The notes: generated by a model from the sequence alone, not told the origin. A DNA stretch of 64,000 nt from Ganoderma boninense (GCA_002900995.3 CM035313.1:930001-994000), one strand, 5' to 3'. Shown: positions 25,046 through 38,213, counted from the stretch's first letter. A program made the numbers and translations.

Positions 25046-28000
25046 CTGGACGAGCGAGGGACGAGCGGGGGATAAGTGTGGACTGAGCTACGAGATGGGT
25101 CGTGGTCAATGTCGCTCGATGTCCCCCTTTATATCCCCAGCAGTCTTAGTGGCCGGGATATGATTTGATTCGTCGCTGTTCTCGGAGCAGTACACGTAAG
25201 AGATATGATGATGGCGGACCAGTTTTCAGGCCAACACGGGCTCACCAGCGTGAATATCCGAAGATGGGACGTTAGCCATTTGAGCTATGAGCCCCTCGAT
25301 TTCAGTTGCAGATGAAGGAGTTCAGGAGTTTGACTTGTCAAGATGGAGATCGTGTGCAAAGGGACGGGGCGCGATAAGTCCCAATCGACCGGCAGCTTCA
25401 TCAGCGGGCGTCGCGATTCATTGACATCCATGAATCGCGGTCTACGTGGATCTAAGGCACTGCAGGGTCGTTATGTAAGTAAGCACACTTTGCAAAGGTA
25501 AGGCGAACGAGCGGCAAGACGCCGTATATAGCTAGCGGCTGATTGAGCGGTTACATAATCGACGAGTGGAAAGAATTTCATACGTAGCTGGGGCTTGGAG
25601 CACGCGACAGGCAAGAAGAGGCGACTGTCATGCAAGGTTTTTGCGTCGGGATGCTTACTGCGTATAACGAGAAGGAGATCGTTAGGAGTACTTAGTTAAC
25701 ACGAGACGACGAAATGTAGAAACGGCGAAATCTGAAACGCCGTTGTAGTCGTGTATCAACTGCTCTTGTCCGGTCAGAAGATATGCAGTGGAGTCTAAGT
25801 AGCGTAGCCAGGGTAAAAAGCCGATTGTCCGTGGCATACGTCGCACTCCCGTAGATCTCGATGATCAGGCCCAACTCAGATTCCTCCAAGTGGTGACGCC
25901 AGCTGGGACATCCGCGCCGGAGCGCCGGAGCGCGAGTTTCCGGCGGGCGTCGCGCCCCGCTCGCTGAGCGACACAGACCAGATGCAAATGCCGAGCTAGG
26001 GCGGCGCCAGGACCCAACATGCTAATCGCGGTTGTTGACATGGAAGCGTAGGTTTGCAAGCTTATCATCGCGCTCGACAATGCGCGGAGTGCGCTGCTCG
26101 TGTACAGGTTGCGGGTAGATGGTCATCGGTACACGGTGTGCTTGGACGGATGTCATTTAAGTGTAAGGGAGACGAGGACCAGAGACGGTGGTTTACAGAA
26201 ATGACAGCAGGCATTAGACTGACATGGTCCGGAGGTGTCAACAGTCTATCACAAAGCCCACCATGTGGGAGGAAAGAATGCCCAATACATTCATTGAATT
26301 TGCAGGCTGTAGGAGTATCGACGTTGTCCAAGCCTCGGAGGTTGTTGACCGCCCAGGCGGCAGGGATGAGTTGTTGCATAGGAGGAGCTCAGAGCAGGGG
26401 GAGGGTTGGTCAGGTGCGTGTGCGGACGTGCAGACGGAGAGTTCTGCACCTTCTTAGGAGACGACTGGCGATCGTCATCGACATCGACATCGTCACCAGG
26501 CGCGTGTTGTTAAGCGGGGTGCTTGGCAGAGGTCCGCGGAGGAGGGGAAAATCGTGTCTTTGAGAGCTCGGATGGCCAACGGCGGAAAAGAGGGAAGCGG
26601 CGCTCGTGGATTGAAGTTAATACAACAGGGGAGAATTGCGTCCTGCTGAAGGTGGTTGGAGTGATAGTGTAGTCAGCTCACGCCGTACGATGGAGGAGAA
26701 CAATAGTCACAGTGACTCTGCCACCAAGGCCTCTGTATCGTCGCTAGCATTCTCAACAGCAATGCCATCTACAAAATTACAGGCACAAATGGTCAGAATC
26801 GTGCAAAATTGTGACAAAATACAGAGAATGAGGCTCACCAGTTGTTCATGTCGGAGAGGGGAGCAGAAGGCTATGCCAATGTCCAGCCGCCCAGCGATGT
26901 ATGGCCTCGGTGCACATAGAAAATCAACTACAGGTCAAGGCGAGCGGCGCCTGGCCTGACGACGAGAGGATTGTGATGAGCGACGCGAAGGTTACGGAAG
27001 GAGGGGAGCAGCGATGAGGGGCTGAGCAGGACTTGGCGCAGGAAAGTCAACGACCTATGCAGCGCCACCGGCTGACCGGTGACCGGTGACCGGTTGACCC
27101 GGCAAGCCTGATTAAGACCTACTGGCGCGGAACGCTGGACGTCTGGAGCCCAAACCGTCGAGTTGCGCGTTAACTCCCTCTACCACGACCGCTTTGCGAC
27201 ATTCGTCCTTGATATATCCACTTTCCTCCTTCCAACGTTGATCAATCTGGTGGGTATATAGAACCCGTGGCTGGTTTCTAGCTGGGGCATGGACGAACAT
27301 ATCTCGCGCAGAATTGGTACGCCTACCCCGCTGAGGTATTCTGTTGTCGTTGTGCCTCACGTCGGTCTTTCTTGTAGAATCCTCAACAGTTCAAAGCCCC
27401 ACTTAATTGGTGTACGAAACCTTATCCCCGTGTAAGTCACATGGTGTATTCTAATCCTTCTCGCTGAGGGGCCCACAACAGAGTCAACAAACTGCAGGCC
27501 TAATAGGCCTTGCAGCTTTGAAGGCCACCTCTCGCTCCGGTATCATGCTAACGTTGACCTTCGCGTCTTAGCACCCAGGCCAAGGGGTGGTCAGGGGGAA
27601 CGTCAACAGTTCCAGGCCGCTCACACAGGAGGCAGACAGGCAGTGAAGTCGGGAGGAGGCAACGTAGATCAAGTTGAAGCAGTCGTCGGGTCTAGGTTTT
27701 GCATGCACAGTGAGGTGTGTTGGAATCTTGTTTTATGCAAGTGAGCTGGTTCCGTGCTCGCCCCTTGTTCTGACTGTTCATTATTAGCGTCTTGTTTGTG
27801 CCAATAGGCACGCCTGTGACGCGACGTCCCTCACGCGTTCGCATCAGTGCTCAAACGCGATCCGTTCTTCCCTGTCTTCTCTTCTGCCCCATTTTCTCCT
27901 ACACAAACGCGTCTCCTGCAGAAGGACAAATATTTCGTGCGCTACCCCGGATGGCTTTGTCGCCATCCTGATAACTCGACGACGATACGGTGGCGTACTA

Positions 28001-29263
28001 GGCTACCCGCGACGACGATCTGACCTGGTGGCGTACGAGGCCGCTGCGACGACGACCTGCCTGGTAGGGCCGGAGCCACCTGCTCATCCCGACGATCGAC
28101 CACGATGACGACCGCTGCCGCGACTATCCCCCGGCGCAAATCATTAACGACCACCCCGACGATCGCAATGTCATATTCCCCCACCGCGTATCCGTATCCG
28201 CATCTTTCCACGCCGATCCCCTACATGCTTCTCCGACTGATCCCTAAGGCCGTTGGCGGACGTCATCACTTTCCTTCCGTATCCACGCGTTGTCCCGTGT
28301 CCCTTCGACGACGAGCCCCGTCGCTGCAATGGCGCTCCGCGATGCCGCCACCCCCACCATACCATGTTTGCGACCGCCCGGAGTGTGTACCGTGATTAGC
28401 TTGCGGCGTGTATTTTAGGGGACGCATTAAGACGCATCCATGGCGACTCTGTGTCATGTTTTTTTTCTCTTGTGTCCCCGGTGTCTGTGGCCTTTCCTGT
28501 CTTTTCGCTTGCATTGTACTGCGCTCGAGGGGGCATGTTGGAATGCTGGAATAGTGTCGCGGATATCCTGATCCCTTTGGCTAGCCGTGCGAGGAACCGT
28601 GACTCCTTGACGGCCCCCACACAGCAGCGTTAAGTTTGGGTTGTGATCACTTGTCAGTCCAATTCCAGTCAGCGGTGTCGAAGATGCTTATTGGGTCTTT
28701 TTTCTTACTGCGTAAGCATGGTTATTTTGACGTCTGACCCTGGAACCTGCCAGTCAGCCAGTGCCGCCGGCAATCTTTCTCTTTACTTTGACCGAATGCT
28801 TGTAGCCCATTCTGCGAGCCATGCAGTCATCTGGCAGTTGTGCTTGGTGGGTACACAGGCAGTGGATGTATGTATAGATAGGACTCATAGGGAATAGGGG
28901 GGTTGGTTATTTTTAAAATGTCGTCGTGACGGTTGGGATCATCCTGGGAGGCGTAGTTTCATTGTCTGTAGTTAATAGTTAATCACAGACTGCAGCACTG
29001 TGTCTTGTTTCTCGATTCCGTAGAATGTCATGCTCATTGAAAGCCAATATGAAGTGCAGTACATCAAGAGGTTGTGAGGTGCATCTAGACCAGCTGGAAA
29101 CAATGATATCTGACGTGCTGGACGCACACCTCATCTGGAGATGAGCCCAGGGTATCCGTGACTATTGTCCAGTAGGCAGTGTAAGGTGATGGCTGCGCAA
29201 GAGCATGCAGGACCATCAGTCAACGGTCGGGATATGGAGGCAAGGCAAAGTCGGGCTCACAAC
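25046..29263. other. 4.2-kb gene-poor region with small repeats
   Basis: I find no gene I can support. Minus-strand frames at 25692-26080 look partly protein-like but do not assemble. At 27073-27100 there is a short array of the heptamer GACCGGT (about four copies, imperfect). At 27977-28078 an imperfect unit of about 35 bp, starting CGACGACGA and containing TGGCGTAC, occurs two to three times. Confidence 0.45.
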
Positions 29264-31778
29264 TCATTCCTCCTCTGATTGTGTTTCCAGGTCAGCCGCT
29301 GCTGGTCCCTCATCGTCCGCTTGAAGCAGTTCGTTCAGGGTATCCTGCAGCACCTCAGACGACGCAAGTTGCAGGGCCAAACAAATATGGTTGCAGCTAT
29401 GGGAAGAGACGAAATCTTTCAGACCCTTTCGCCCGTGATCGCCTATCCCCGACGTCCTAGATTCAAACATGAGGTAAAGCCGATGAATTTCATCTATACG
29501 TCAGAGACCTACCCCTCCAAAGTGTGGGTCATCGGATCAAACAAGGTAATCGATAGCTTCCCGCTGGCATTCGCGTTATTTGAACCTGAGGAGCGAAGGG
29601 TGTCCTTTAGTTACTGAAGGTGCAAGAAGATGACAGCCATACCTTGTATGTCAGCGAATACATAACGGCATGCCGTCTGCTCGGCCACATAATGAGCGTA
29701 TGCAGTGACTGTCAACGACCGCAAGTCTGTGCGCGTTGTCGAACCCAGGGTTCCGCTGAATTTGACGACCGTTGTGGTAAGCCGTAAAGGTTCAACGAGG
29801 TAGACTCCTGACACATCCGCAAGTTCCCCATCCGGCTCAGCGTCGCCGCCGACTCTGTCCGTCTGTTCAGGCGAAGGATCTCCTTCCGGGGGACTACGGT
29901 TGTATAACTTGATGAGAAACGCCTCGGAAACATCGAACTCTGATACCAATGATTTAGAGATAAGCGGGGCACACGAAGAGGATCTTACCAGCGATATCCA
30001 CACCCTGATTATAGGCAAGTGTTTTGAAACTCTCTGCGAAGTAGGCCATTCGCTTGAGGCGAATAAGGTCTGCTGTCAGGACGCTGATGGCCTTCGAGAG
30101 GGGAATATCTTCTGATCTACCGCCGCCAATGTTTACCAGCTTCTTGGCAACGTAAGACTTGTTACCGATACGCAGCTGGTCGACGCCCCATGTCAATAAG
30201 TCGTCAATGTGAAGGCGTACCTGGACTTACCCCGAAGACGTCCTTAGTGCAACCGCGCTCACCGGCACTGAGATCAAGTGGCCTTGTCTCCAAAAAGCCC
30301 GACAGCGACGACGACTCTTCCATAAGCGTCGGACTACCAGTACCGTCAGCTATCAAGCAAATGGTTTTCTTGAATTGAATCTCCGTGACAGAGATAGTAG
30401 AAGGCGTTCGGGCAAGAAGGTCTCCATCCCCGACGAATAGCGATCGAAGTGTCTTTCGCGATGGCTGCGGGGAAGCGGTATCTGCGAGAACGTTGAAAAT
30501 AAGACGACATGCGCATGTATTGAGGGTAGCTGACCTCGAATACGCTTGGGGGTTTGATTGCTTACGAGCGCACCTGCAACACTCGTTGCGGAGCTCTTGC
30601 GCTTGGTGCCTGCCCTTCCGACGCCAACAAGCTCGGGGTCTTCGGTTCGAGCCGTATACTACAAGATCATTAGATACTGCTGGTGAACAATCAGATGCGA
30701 CGCACCTGGCCGACGTTGATATAGAGTTCCACACTAAATGCATACACCTTGGAGTTCGATTTCCCTTTGCGATGGGTTTGTTTCGGAAGTACGATGTACG
30801 TATCGCGGTATTCAGGACGGCTGTAAACCTGGTACCATTGTGCGACAGTCATGACGAGGCTGTCAGCGGGAAAGACGTAGTTATTCGGTGCTCGTAAGCT
30901 CGTCTCTTCTCTAAAAGTTTTGAGTCATGTCAATAGGTTCATTGGGTCAACGCAACGACATACTCGAGCAGCGGGGCAGAGTAGAATTCTGTCCAACGCC
31001 CATTGACTTCCTTGACTATGCGAGATCGAAGGGCTAAGAGTCTTGGTCGGTGTAGATCCTTATCGACGATTAGAGAATGGCCCGCACCTAGCATGGTATT
31101 CACTTCGGGGAAGAAAATCACTCCCGTCCCAAGCATTTGATCAATGTGTTTTGCCGAATCGCTACGACGACACTCATAGTATATGGTGCAGTGATTTACC
31201 TGAACTTTTTGAGCAACCGTGCCAAGCCCCTGAGCAACCCGAATCATCTGCAGCTCCTCGAGCGAAACGGCAGCACCGACGCTGCCAGGAGTGTTGGCTC
31301 TGTCTTTGTGAAGCTTCGTTTCGAGGTTAGCACGGCGAAGCTGAGCAGATTGATCCTGATCGAAGTTCTTCTGGCCCTTCTCGTAGTTGTCTATGGCTGC
31401 GTTAAGACTGCACTCAAGTTCAAGACGGCCCAATGCGACATGACTCACCGGCTCGACGACATGTTCCACAGGGATCAGTGACTGTAGTCCCGCAGACGCC
31501 ACACTCGCCGCACTGCGTATAGGTGGCCTAGCGGAGAGTGTTAGGAGGTGAAGCGTGTACTGTGCAGACGGGAGGGTACACACCCGAATCTCAGTCTTGT
31601 CCGCGGTTCCGATGTTGGGGTCTTGAAGTTTTAAGCAGAAAAAGCAAAGCTTCCCACCGTGCTCCATACGAGGAAAGATGACCTGACAGCCGTTGTTGAC
31701 ATTGTTGGCTCCTCCACAGGGGTCGACGTTACTTTTCTCTCGGTACTGGACTGGAGGTCGGCAAGCAAAAGCCGACAT
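29264..31778 (-). CDS. Alpha-type protein kinase (678 aa)
   Basis: Ten exons (31584-31778, 31449-31527, 30964-31396, 30706-30910, 30535-30658, 30231-30481, 29989-30175, 29643-29939, 29513-29585, 29264-29456) join in phase to 678 aa. The N-terminus has a Cys-rich segment (YTQCGECGVCGTTVTDPCGT) that probably binds zinc. The C-terminal 260 residues show the alpha-kinase (MHCK/EF2K) fold: nucleotide-binding strand NKSYVAKKLVNIG; VYLVEPL with VVKFSGTLGS; the metal/ATP-binding region QTACRYVFADIQG (family: DIQG); LFDPMTHT; and the C-terminal zinc-site-like GIGDHGRKGLKDF...HSCNHICLAL. All expected landmarks are present, so the enzyme is probably active on Ser/Thr, target unknown. Such kinases are greatly expanded in Agaricomycetes. 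It sits alone between gene-poor stretches inside the inverted repeat. Confidence 0.88.
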
Positions 31779-34130
31779 AGCACAGCAGAAAGTGTGTGGG
31801 TGCGCAGCTTGGAGGAACGTGGAGACAAGTCGAGGGTAAGAGACGGGGATATCGAGCAGATGGCAATCCAAACAAGTGCTCCCCATTTATACACTGTGGG
31901 GCTGGAACAGTGTTGGACGACCATGACGGGGAATGGACGGCGACCAGAGAGGATCTCCGTATGTACACAAGACCAGTCGATACGAGATCGTACGGAAGTC
32001 TGCAAGGGCTTAGTGCAGCTGACAGGGTCGCTGGAGGAGATGAAGGGCGTACGCACTGTTGGAACTCAAGATTGCACCGCGTCCTCAAACGTGACGAATG
32101 AGAGGGGCTGTTACAACACTTTAGCCTGGGAAATACCCCACGCAAGCATCAAGCTTCATAGATCTTGACACGCGAGGACTCCTTTAGCTAACATTTCAAA
32201 TGCTTTAGGAGAGGGTCTGGCGGGCCCCATGATCCGTTCAAGAGTGAGATCCCTACATCTCTGGCGGCAGCGCGCCTTCTTTGCTCTGACTATCGTCGTC
32301 AAACGCCGTCAGCGCATCGACCAGATGGGCATGCGCGCGATTAGGGGCCGGCGCGACTTTACTTATATGCTAAAAGATTTGTTAAGCCACGTTGTCGTGC
32401 GAAATTGCTTGCTTACCTTTACGCCGCTGAGGAAACTTAGGAACCTCCGCCAAACCCCCATCCCACCTCGCGCCCACCAGGACGTGCCTCGATGGCTCTG
32501 ACGCTAGCGTACAACCACCGGGTGCGGGAGAGCTGGAGAGGAGAGCTGGAATCCGGAATATCCGCAAGCCAGAGGGCAGCTTCTGGAGCGTCCTTCTCCC
32601 AGGAGTCCAGCCGCGCCGGGTGGGTACCGCCGGTAGGCAAAGGTGTTTCCATGCGCAGGACCAATACGATTGAGCATTCGTGGCGTGAAATATCTCCTGC
32701 AGAGGCTACTAGATAAGTACGCACGCTAAGAATAGTTGCCAGGAACACCTGAAGTCAACCTCGGCGTGCATGTTCAACAGGACTTCGGTATTCGCCTCAG
32801 GACACAGGACGCCCAAGTCTCAGCCTATCTTAACTCGTTTGCGCGAAGGGATTGCAAAAAATAACTCGGAGGGTGTCGAAAGATGGAGTTGAGATTCTCG
32901 TGCAGAACTCGAGGGGCGGTCTCGGTGACGGGAAGCGTGGTCACAGGGAGAAACCAACTGTGGAACTACGATGGACGCCCATGTCGTTCTGTATGGGAGG
33001 CATCCGTAGAGCAGATGATGCGACCATGCAAGTGCGGGGGAAGGTAGGGGAAGACAGAGTCCGATCAAAGGGAGGAATTGGATCTCGAGCAAGTCATCAC
33101 TCAATCCAGCGGTCCCCGGTGCTCAGCTCCTCAACAGCTCTGAAGCATAGATTGGTGAGATTAAACATTTATATCTGTGTGTTCGCATGACTTGCCTAAT
33201 TTTATCCCCCAGCGATCTGGTCGTGATCGAATACGAAGGTGTTGCCCAGAGCTCGGGGAGACAATACAACCCCCACGCCACCTGTCAGAACACTTTGCGC
33301 ACTTCCGCCGACCACGGCGAACGTGTCGGAGTCTTCGAATGAACCACGTATAGCCGCTTGAACAGATCTGCTGACATGGATGGAAGAACTCACTTGTTGC
33401 CTACGGGCTTGCTAGACGCCTTTTGCTCCTGAGAACCGGTGTATGGTATCAATATGGCTACTGGGGACTTCATACCTTCTGTCCGGGCCATCCTGGGGCC
33501 GTTGACGAAACGCCAAGAGCTGAACACGCACTAATTGTCAGAGATTTGTTGCAGTCACGAAATACTCTCTCCCACCACTGATCCCGTCCCTCCGTCCATG
33601 ACTGGTATAGTGAGGGATACGCAAAAGTGGATGATTAGCGTGTCGAGGATCATAGCCGTATGTCTGCACGGCTGTAAGTACTTACATCTTTGCGGAGGCC
33701 AAGGACTCAGAAGTTTCTCCCGGTAGCATTCGGAGTAAGTACCCACGTCTCCCCGGCATTTGCCGGGACTGACACGTCTTATGGGGCGGGGTCCTACTCC
33801 ACTCTCTCGCCTTTCTCCCCGCAACTTTTCTAAGTCCTGTATCCTCTCGTCTTTCGGTCCTGGCTCTCGCGGATAACGACTTCTTCCACATATTTCCCCT
33901 TTGCCCCTGGTATGTCGTCGCCTTCATCGTTCCTGCACCTAGCTAACTAAACAAGTGCCGCCGTAAGCGTCGAGTACTCGCTCTAATCCTTCCTGCCACT
34001 CCACAAATCCCTCGATGCGAAGGTGGGTTTTGATGTTGCGTCTGTTTAACTTCGTACTCAAGTACCCACATCACGACTGCGTAGACTGCGTGTGCGACTT
34101 GGTAGATGGCTTCGTGCAATCTTCCACATT
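31779..34130. other. Gene-poor region with a possible gene fragment
   Basis: Minus-strand frames at about 33198-33530 read like protein (FVNGPRMARTEG, SFEDSDTFAVVGGSAQS, FVFDHDQIAGG) and are separated by a splice-like GTGAGT, but I cannot find a start or further exons. They may be a remnant. The rest shows nothing. Confidence 0.35.
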
Positions 34131-35045
34131 ATGAACGTAGGCGAGCCATCTCCCCCTCCCAAGCAGGGTGCTATCAGTCCTGAAGAACAAGCTGGTAAGT
34201 GTCTACTCTAGCAAGAGAACGGCGACGTTGTCTAACGTTTGTCAGCGGCAGGTGTGAGCACAGCAACGGGTGGAGGAGCGGGGCCGTCATCGCATACTAT
34301 TCCCTTCGGCGATTCGACAGATGTTCCTCACGGCAATGGCACCTCCAGTCATCCCAGCCAACTCGTAGTTTCCGACCGTAGGGAGAACCCTCGTTTATCG
34401 GAGGACCTTGTCGCCAACGATCCTCATACAAAGGATCCAATGTCGCGGGAAGCCGAGCTCAAGCCGCACGTCGTCGTTCGTGACCCTCATTCCGACAACG
34501 CTTTCTCACCGCCCCCTCAACCCTCCTCCGATTGGCCAGCGGCCTCCATTGTTGGCATGCCATGTGCATCTTCGGCTTTTCCTCAAGAACATGTCCCGAT
34601 CTATCCCGCTTTCCCCCTTGCTCGTCCTGTATACCAAGTGCCATGCGACCCAAACCACTACCCGCTCTACGCGTCGCCCGGTGAGTACCAGTTACGTCTG
34701 TCATCCTCTCCCGCTCTTCAGCTGAACACTCTATCAGCGCAGGCGCCGCCTGCGTGGGCCGACTTGGAGCGGGAGAGGATGGTGTGGTTCAACACTCTTG
34801 GCTCAAGAACATCGGAGACGGTGTCGGCCATCACCATGCGTCCGAATCTTGACCAGATCCTCGCGCCGATGGAAATCAGTCGCTATTCTTACGCACAGGC
34901 TTTGGCAGTTGATGGCGGCGTCATGGGCAGGAAGTCCGAGGTCAGCGACAGCCGAGCAGGGCAGCTTTCAACGGACTTGAGCCTTCATTCACTCTCTGAA
35001 GCGCGGAGGCATGAATCACAGACTTATGCGGTAACTTCGACGTGA
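34131..35045 (+). CDS. Disordered hypothetical protein (about 287 aa)
   Basis: Two exons, 34131-34194 and 34246-35045, joined by a 51-nt intron. A further 57-nt in-frame intron (34681-34737, GTGAGT...CAG) is possible. The protein starts MNVGEPSPPPKQGAISPEEQ and is rich in Pro, Ser, His and Asp. The only ordered-looking part is WADLERERMVWFNTLGSRTS followed by PNLDQILAPMEISRYSYAQ. I recognise no family. It points towards the integrase-like gene, which is on the other strand. Real coding is supported by one long frame of 800 nt with good splice sites upstream, but not by homology. Confidence 0.5.
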
Positions 35046-35684
35046 TCTAAGGGGGCAATATGTCGTGGTGAGTTGACATTGCTCCTCGACGACGTGACCT
35101 CTTCCGCGTTATCTTATCGTCTCATTCCAGGGGTTCTTTGCTACGTCATTTTATCGTCTGCGTCGCCTTATACCAAGTCGCTCATTAATTGTTGAATCTG
35201 CTCCACACCATCGTCTGAACCATACGGTCCTCTATCTGCTCGACCTTCGCTTTTTGACATTTCTCATCCCTGCCCTTAGGACTATTTCTGTACCTAGTAT
35301 CTTTCCATGGAGTTGTTATGTAGATCCCTTGATTTTTTTGCCTGTGCAATATTATGGCGTCGTGAACATTCGCGCGAGACAGTGGAGTCAAGGGAGGAGA
35401 GCAATGTTGATAGATGCGCTTGTCTCGAATGAAGCTTAGCGCCACCATACCAGTTACCTAGTTGTCACCATCGCGTTCAACTCCAACTCTGCTGTGGCTT
35501 GGTCAAGCTGCGTGATCCACCCTGTTCATCTGGGTAAGCTCTTTGTCTGGTAGACGTTAGATAGAGGCGATTATCAGCAGCTGTGACCGGGGTTGACAGC
35601 AACTGTCATGAGCTAACAGCCTTCAAATGACCGACATTAATCATCTGTGATTGTTGTCTAGTACATCAGCGTTACTGAAGCATT
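35046..35684. other. Convergent 3' spacer
   Basis: It lies between the ends of two converging genes. T-rich and AT-rich words fit 3' flanks. No gene is seen. Confidence 0.5.
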
Positions 35685-37341
35685 TCACGAAAAGCCTGAG
35701 CCCCGTAGTTTGTCAACCACAGCTAAGAAGACCGTCCAGGCAGTCGTGAGGGTGATGCGAGGATGTCCAAGATCAGCGTAAGCACCATCAGCGGCGGCCT
35801 GGAACTCGGGCGTCACGAACTGGTAAGCCTGTCGACGTGCTTCGTCGCCTCCGATCTCATCGCGAAGCTCCTGGATCATGTCTTGACGCACGTTCACCCG
35901 ACAATCCCTCGCGGTGGCTCGCATATGTGTAGGACAGGACCAGATGTGGACCGGGGAAGTCCCAGAGGGAAGATCCTTCTCCCGCTGACGGCGCACAGTA
36001 TGGTTATTCCAGTATTCCCGATATTCGTCGAGGCGTTCCTGGAGCAATGGGGGCCATAACCAGTTGAACACGTTCCTGTATGCATACGTTGAAGTCAATA
36101 CTGAGGCTGCACTTATGAGAAGATGGACGCGGCGCGTACACATGTAAACGATCACCTGAATTGAATATAGCCGCGCCACTGAGGATCACGTTGCGAACAT
36201 TGTGACCCTCGCCCTCGCGCAACCAGAGCCAAAAGCCCTCAATCGGTGTGTTGTGCTTGCTCTGCACCTGAACCCATGACCTGAACTCCTCTTCCGGTAT
36301 CTCGGGTGCTGCGTCACGTCTGAGGACGCCAAGGGCGCTGATTAGTGGAGAAAGGATGGAATTTTCCGACAATGCAGCACACCTAAGTAGCTCTTGAAAT
36401 TCAATCATCTTGCCAGTCTCCGAACCTTTGTCGCTAACCATGGTCAACGGAATCGCTATCCAGCAAAAATATGATGGACGTGTTTTCAGAACGATGAGCT
36501 CAAAACTTACCACCACGGGCCTCGACAAAGTCAAGGTAAAGATGTGCACACGTAGATGCAAGGCGAACGTTTGGAAGGACGACCAATGTGAAGACAAATC
36601 CTCCCCATAAGTCTCGATAGCCGTAGATTGGGAGCGTCACAGTACCAAGACGGAGGGCCTGGGAGGATAGTTTCTCGTGGCCGTCGACGTGTACTTGGTG
36701 CATAGGACCGATGCAATCCAACGGAACGCGAGGAATAGCGTTCCTATCCTTCCCTGGGAAACGGAGGTCGAATTCATGGTCGAAGTGATCATGGAGTATT
36801 GCCCTGAGTTCATCGCTAGCCCACCGTCAGCACGATGGTGGTGAATAGCCTGTAAGACGCACCGAGTTATCGAAGTTCCTTTGTTTGCCAAACGTTGTCG
36901 CACCTGGGCAACGCCCCAGCGACCTTGGACGTCGCTTTGCTTGAGATCCAGGACGGCCTGCAAACGCTGTGCGGAATTCCCCAGCTTGATCTTATTTCGT
37001 ACAGTTGGCACGCCAAGACGAGCGCGGAGCTTGTACATCGACATGCGGCTGCATCATCATACTGTCAGTGCATAGGGAAGCCTGCGCGGGAAGTATAGTG
37101 ATGCACCTCATCGGGCATCCCAAAGCACGGAGTCTAGCCAGTTGTTCGTCAACCGATAACCCATTGCCATCCTTCTCACGGTTGAATTGTGTGAATAGCT
37201 TGGTCAAGGCAACATCGTCAAGGGCGAGAACTGGGCACGAGCACGAGCCATGGTCAGCTCGTTTCTACAGCAGGAATCATGGGAATTAGCCAGCTCACCT
37301 AGCTTGCCACCATATTGGTTGTGTCCCTGAGGATTCACCAT
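35685..37341 (-). CDS. Integrase-like DDE protein (rva_4-type 'integrase core domain', 442 aa)
   Basis: Seven exons (37299-37341, 37107-37230, 36863-37048, 36511-36815, 36383-36455, 36156-36337, 35685-36100) join with consistent phase to 442 aa. The N-terminal third is helical (ALTKLFTQFN..., YKLRARLGVPTVRNKIK, RWGVAQVRQRLANKG) and fits a helix-turn-helix DNA-binding part. The RNase-H-like core then shows candidate acidic residues in order: HVDGHEKL (D), TMVSDKGSET (D) and NTPIEGFWLWLR (E), plus YREYWNNHTVRRQREKDLPSG, a segment I associate with the basidiomycete 'integrase core domain' proteins (rva_4 group). It is intact and intron-rich, unlike an active retroelement pol gene. It may be a host gene derived from an integrase or part of an element with unusual structure. 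No LTRs or short terminal repeats are visible directly around it. Confidence 0.75.
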
Positions 37342-37808
37342 TGCGTCTCCACCTGAAGGTGAAGATTAAAGGGGTCCGGAAGGGGTGCACGTCAGTGTGA
37401 GTAGACCTCACCAAATCACAGACGTACCACGATGAGGATAGACAAGGTTCCTCCTAGGTGATTTAGCTGCAGGCTCTGCCAAAGAGTGTGCGGCTGGTCT
37501 GGCGCAGTCAGGTATACGGTGACGGCGGTGAAAAATCAGGACGGGACCGACAGCGTCAAATCAAGTCTCCCAAATCCGAACGGCCCTCAAAATGGCTTCA
37601 CGCATGATGGGGCGGGCAGCAGTCGAGATCGAGGGCCGCTGAGCAGTTGAAACATTACCTAAAGGGCGGAAGCTCCCGATGTGTCCATGCTTCCGTGGGG
37701 CGTTGAGATGGGGTCATGTACACCGTGTTTCAGGTGAGACTTCGAAACGCTTTCTCTCAGGGGCAAACGTCGTGCCTCTGAGACGTGTCGCCGAACGATC
37801 GCCGGAGT
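37342..37808. other. Spacer between integrase-like gene and repeat array
   Basis: It contains the presumed promoter of the minus-strand integrase-like gene. I see no gene. Confidence 0.45.
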
Positions 37809-38213
37809 CCCAGGAGGGACGGTGTCGGAGAGCGGCCTGAGATCCCCAAAGCTGAATCGCATCTGTCGCTGAACGCTCCTTCGACCCAGATCACGGGAGG
37901 GACGGCGTCGGATAGCGGCCTGAGATTCCCAAAGCTGAACCGCATCTGTCGCTGAACGCTCCTTCGACCCAGATCACGGGAGGGACAGCGTCGGATAGCG
38001 GCCTTGGATCTGAAGTCGCGCATCTGTCGCTGAACGCTCCTTCGACCCAGATCACGGGAGGGACGGTGTCGGCGAGCGGCCTGAGATCCCCAAAGCTGAA
38101 CCGTATCTGTCGCTGAACGCTCCTTCGACCCAGATCACGGGAGGGACGGCGTCGGATAGCGGCCTTGGATCTGAAGTCGCGCATCTGTCGCTGACCGCTC
38201 CTTCGACCCAGAT
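37809..38213. repeat. Alternating 83/78-bp tandem repeats at the inner end of the right arm
   Basis: Five units (37809-37891, 37892-37974, 37975-38052, 38053-38135, 38136-38213). Every unit ends with a shared block from TATCTGTCGCTGA or CATCTGTCGCTGA to GCTCCTTCGACCCAGAT, and begins GGAGGGAC. Two variant middles alternate: 83-bp units contain CCTGAGATCCCCAAAGCTGAA, and 78-bp units contain CCTTGGATCTGAAGTCGC, in the order 83, 83, 78, 83, 78. The last unit overlaps the right arm of the inverted repeat. Only one shared block is present at the equivalent place by the left arm. Confidence 0.9.
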
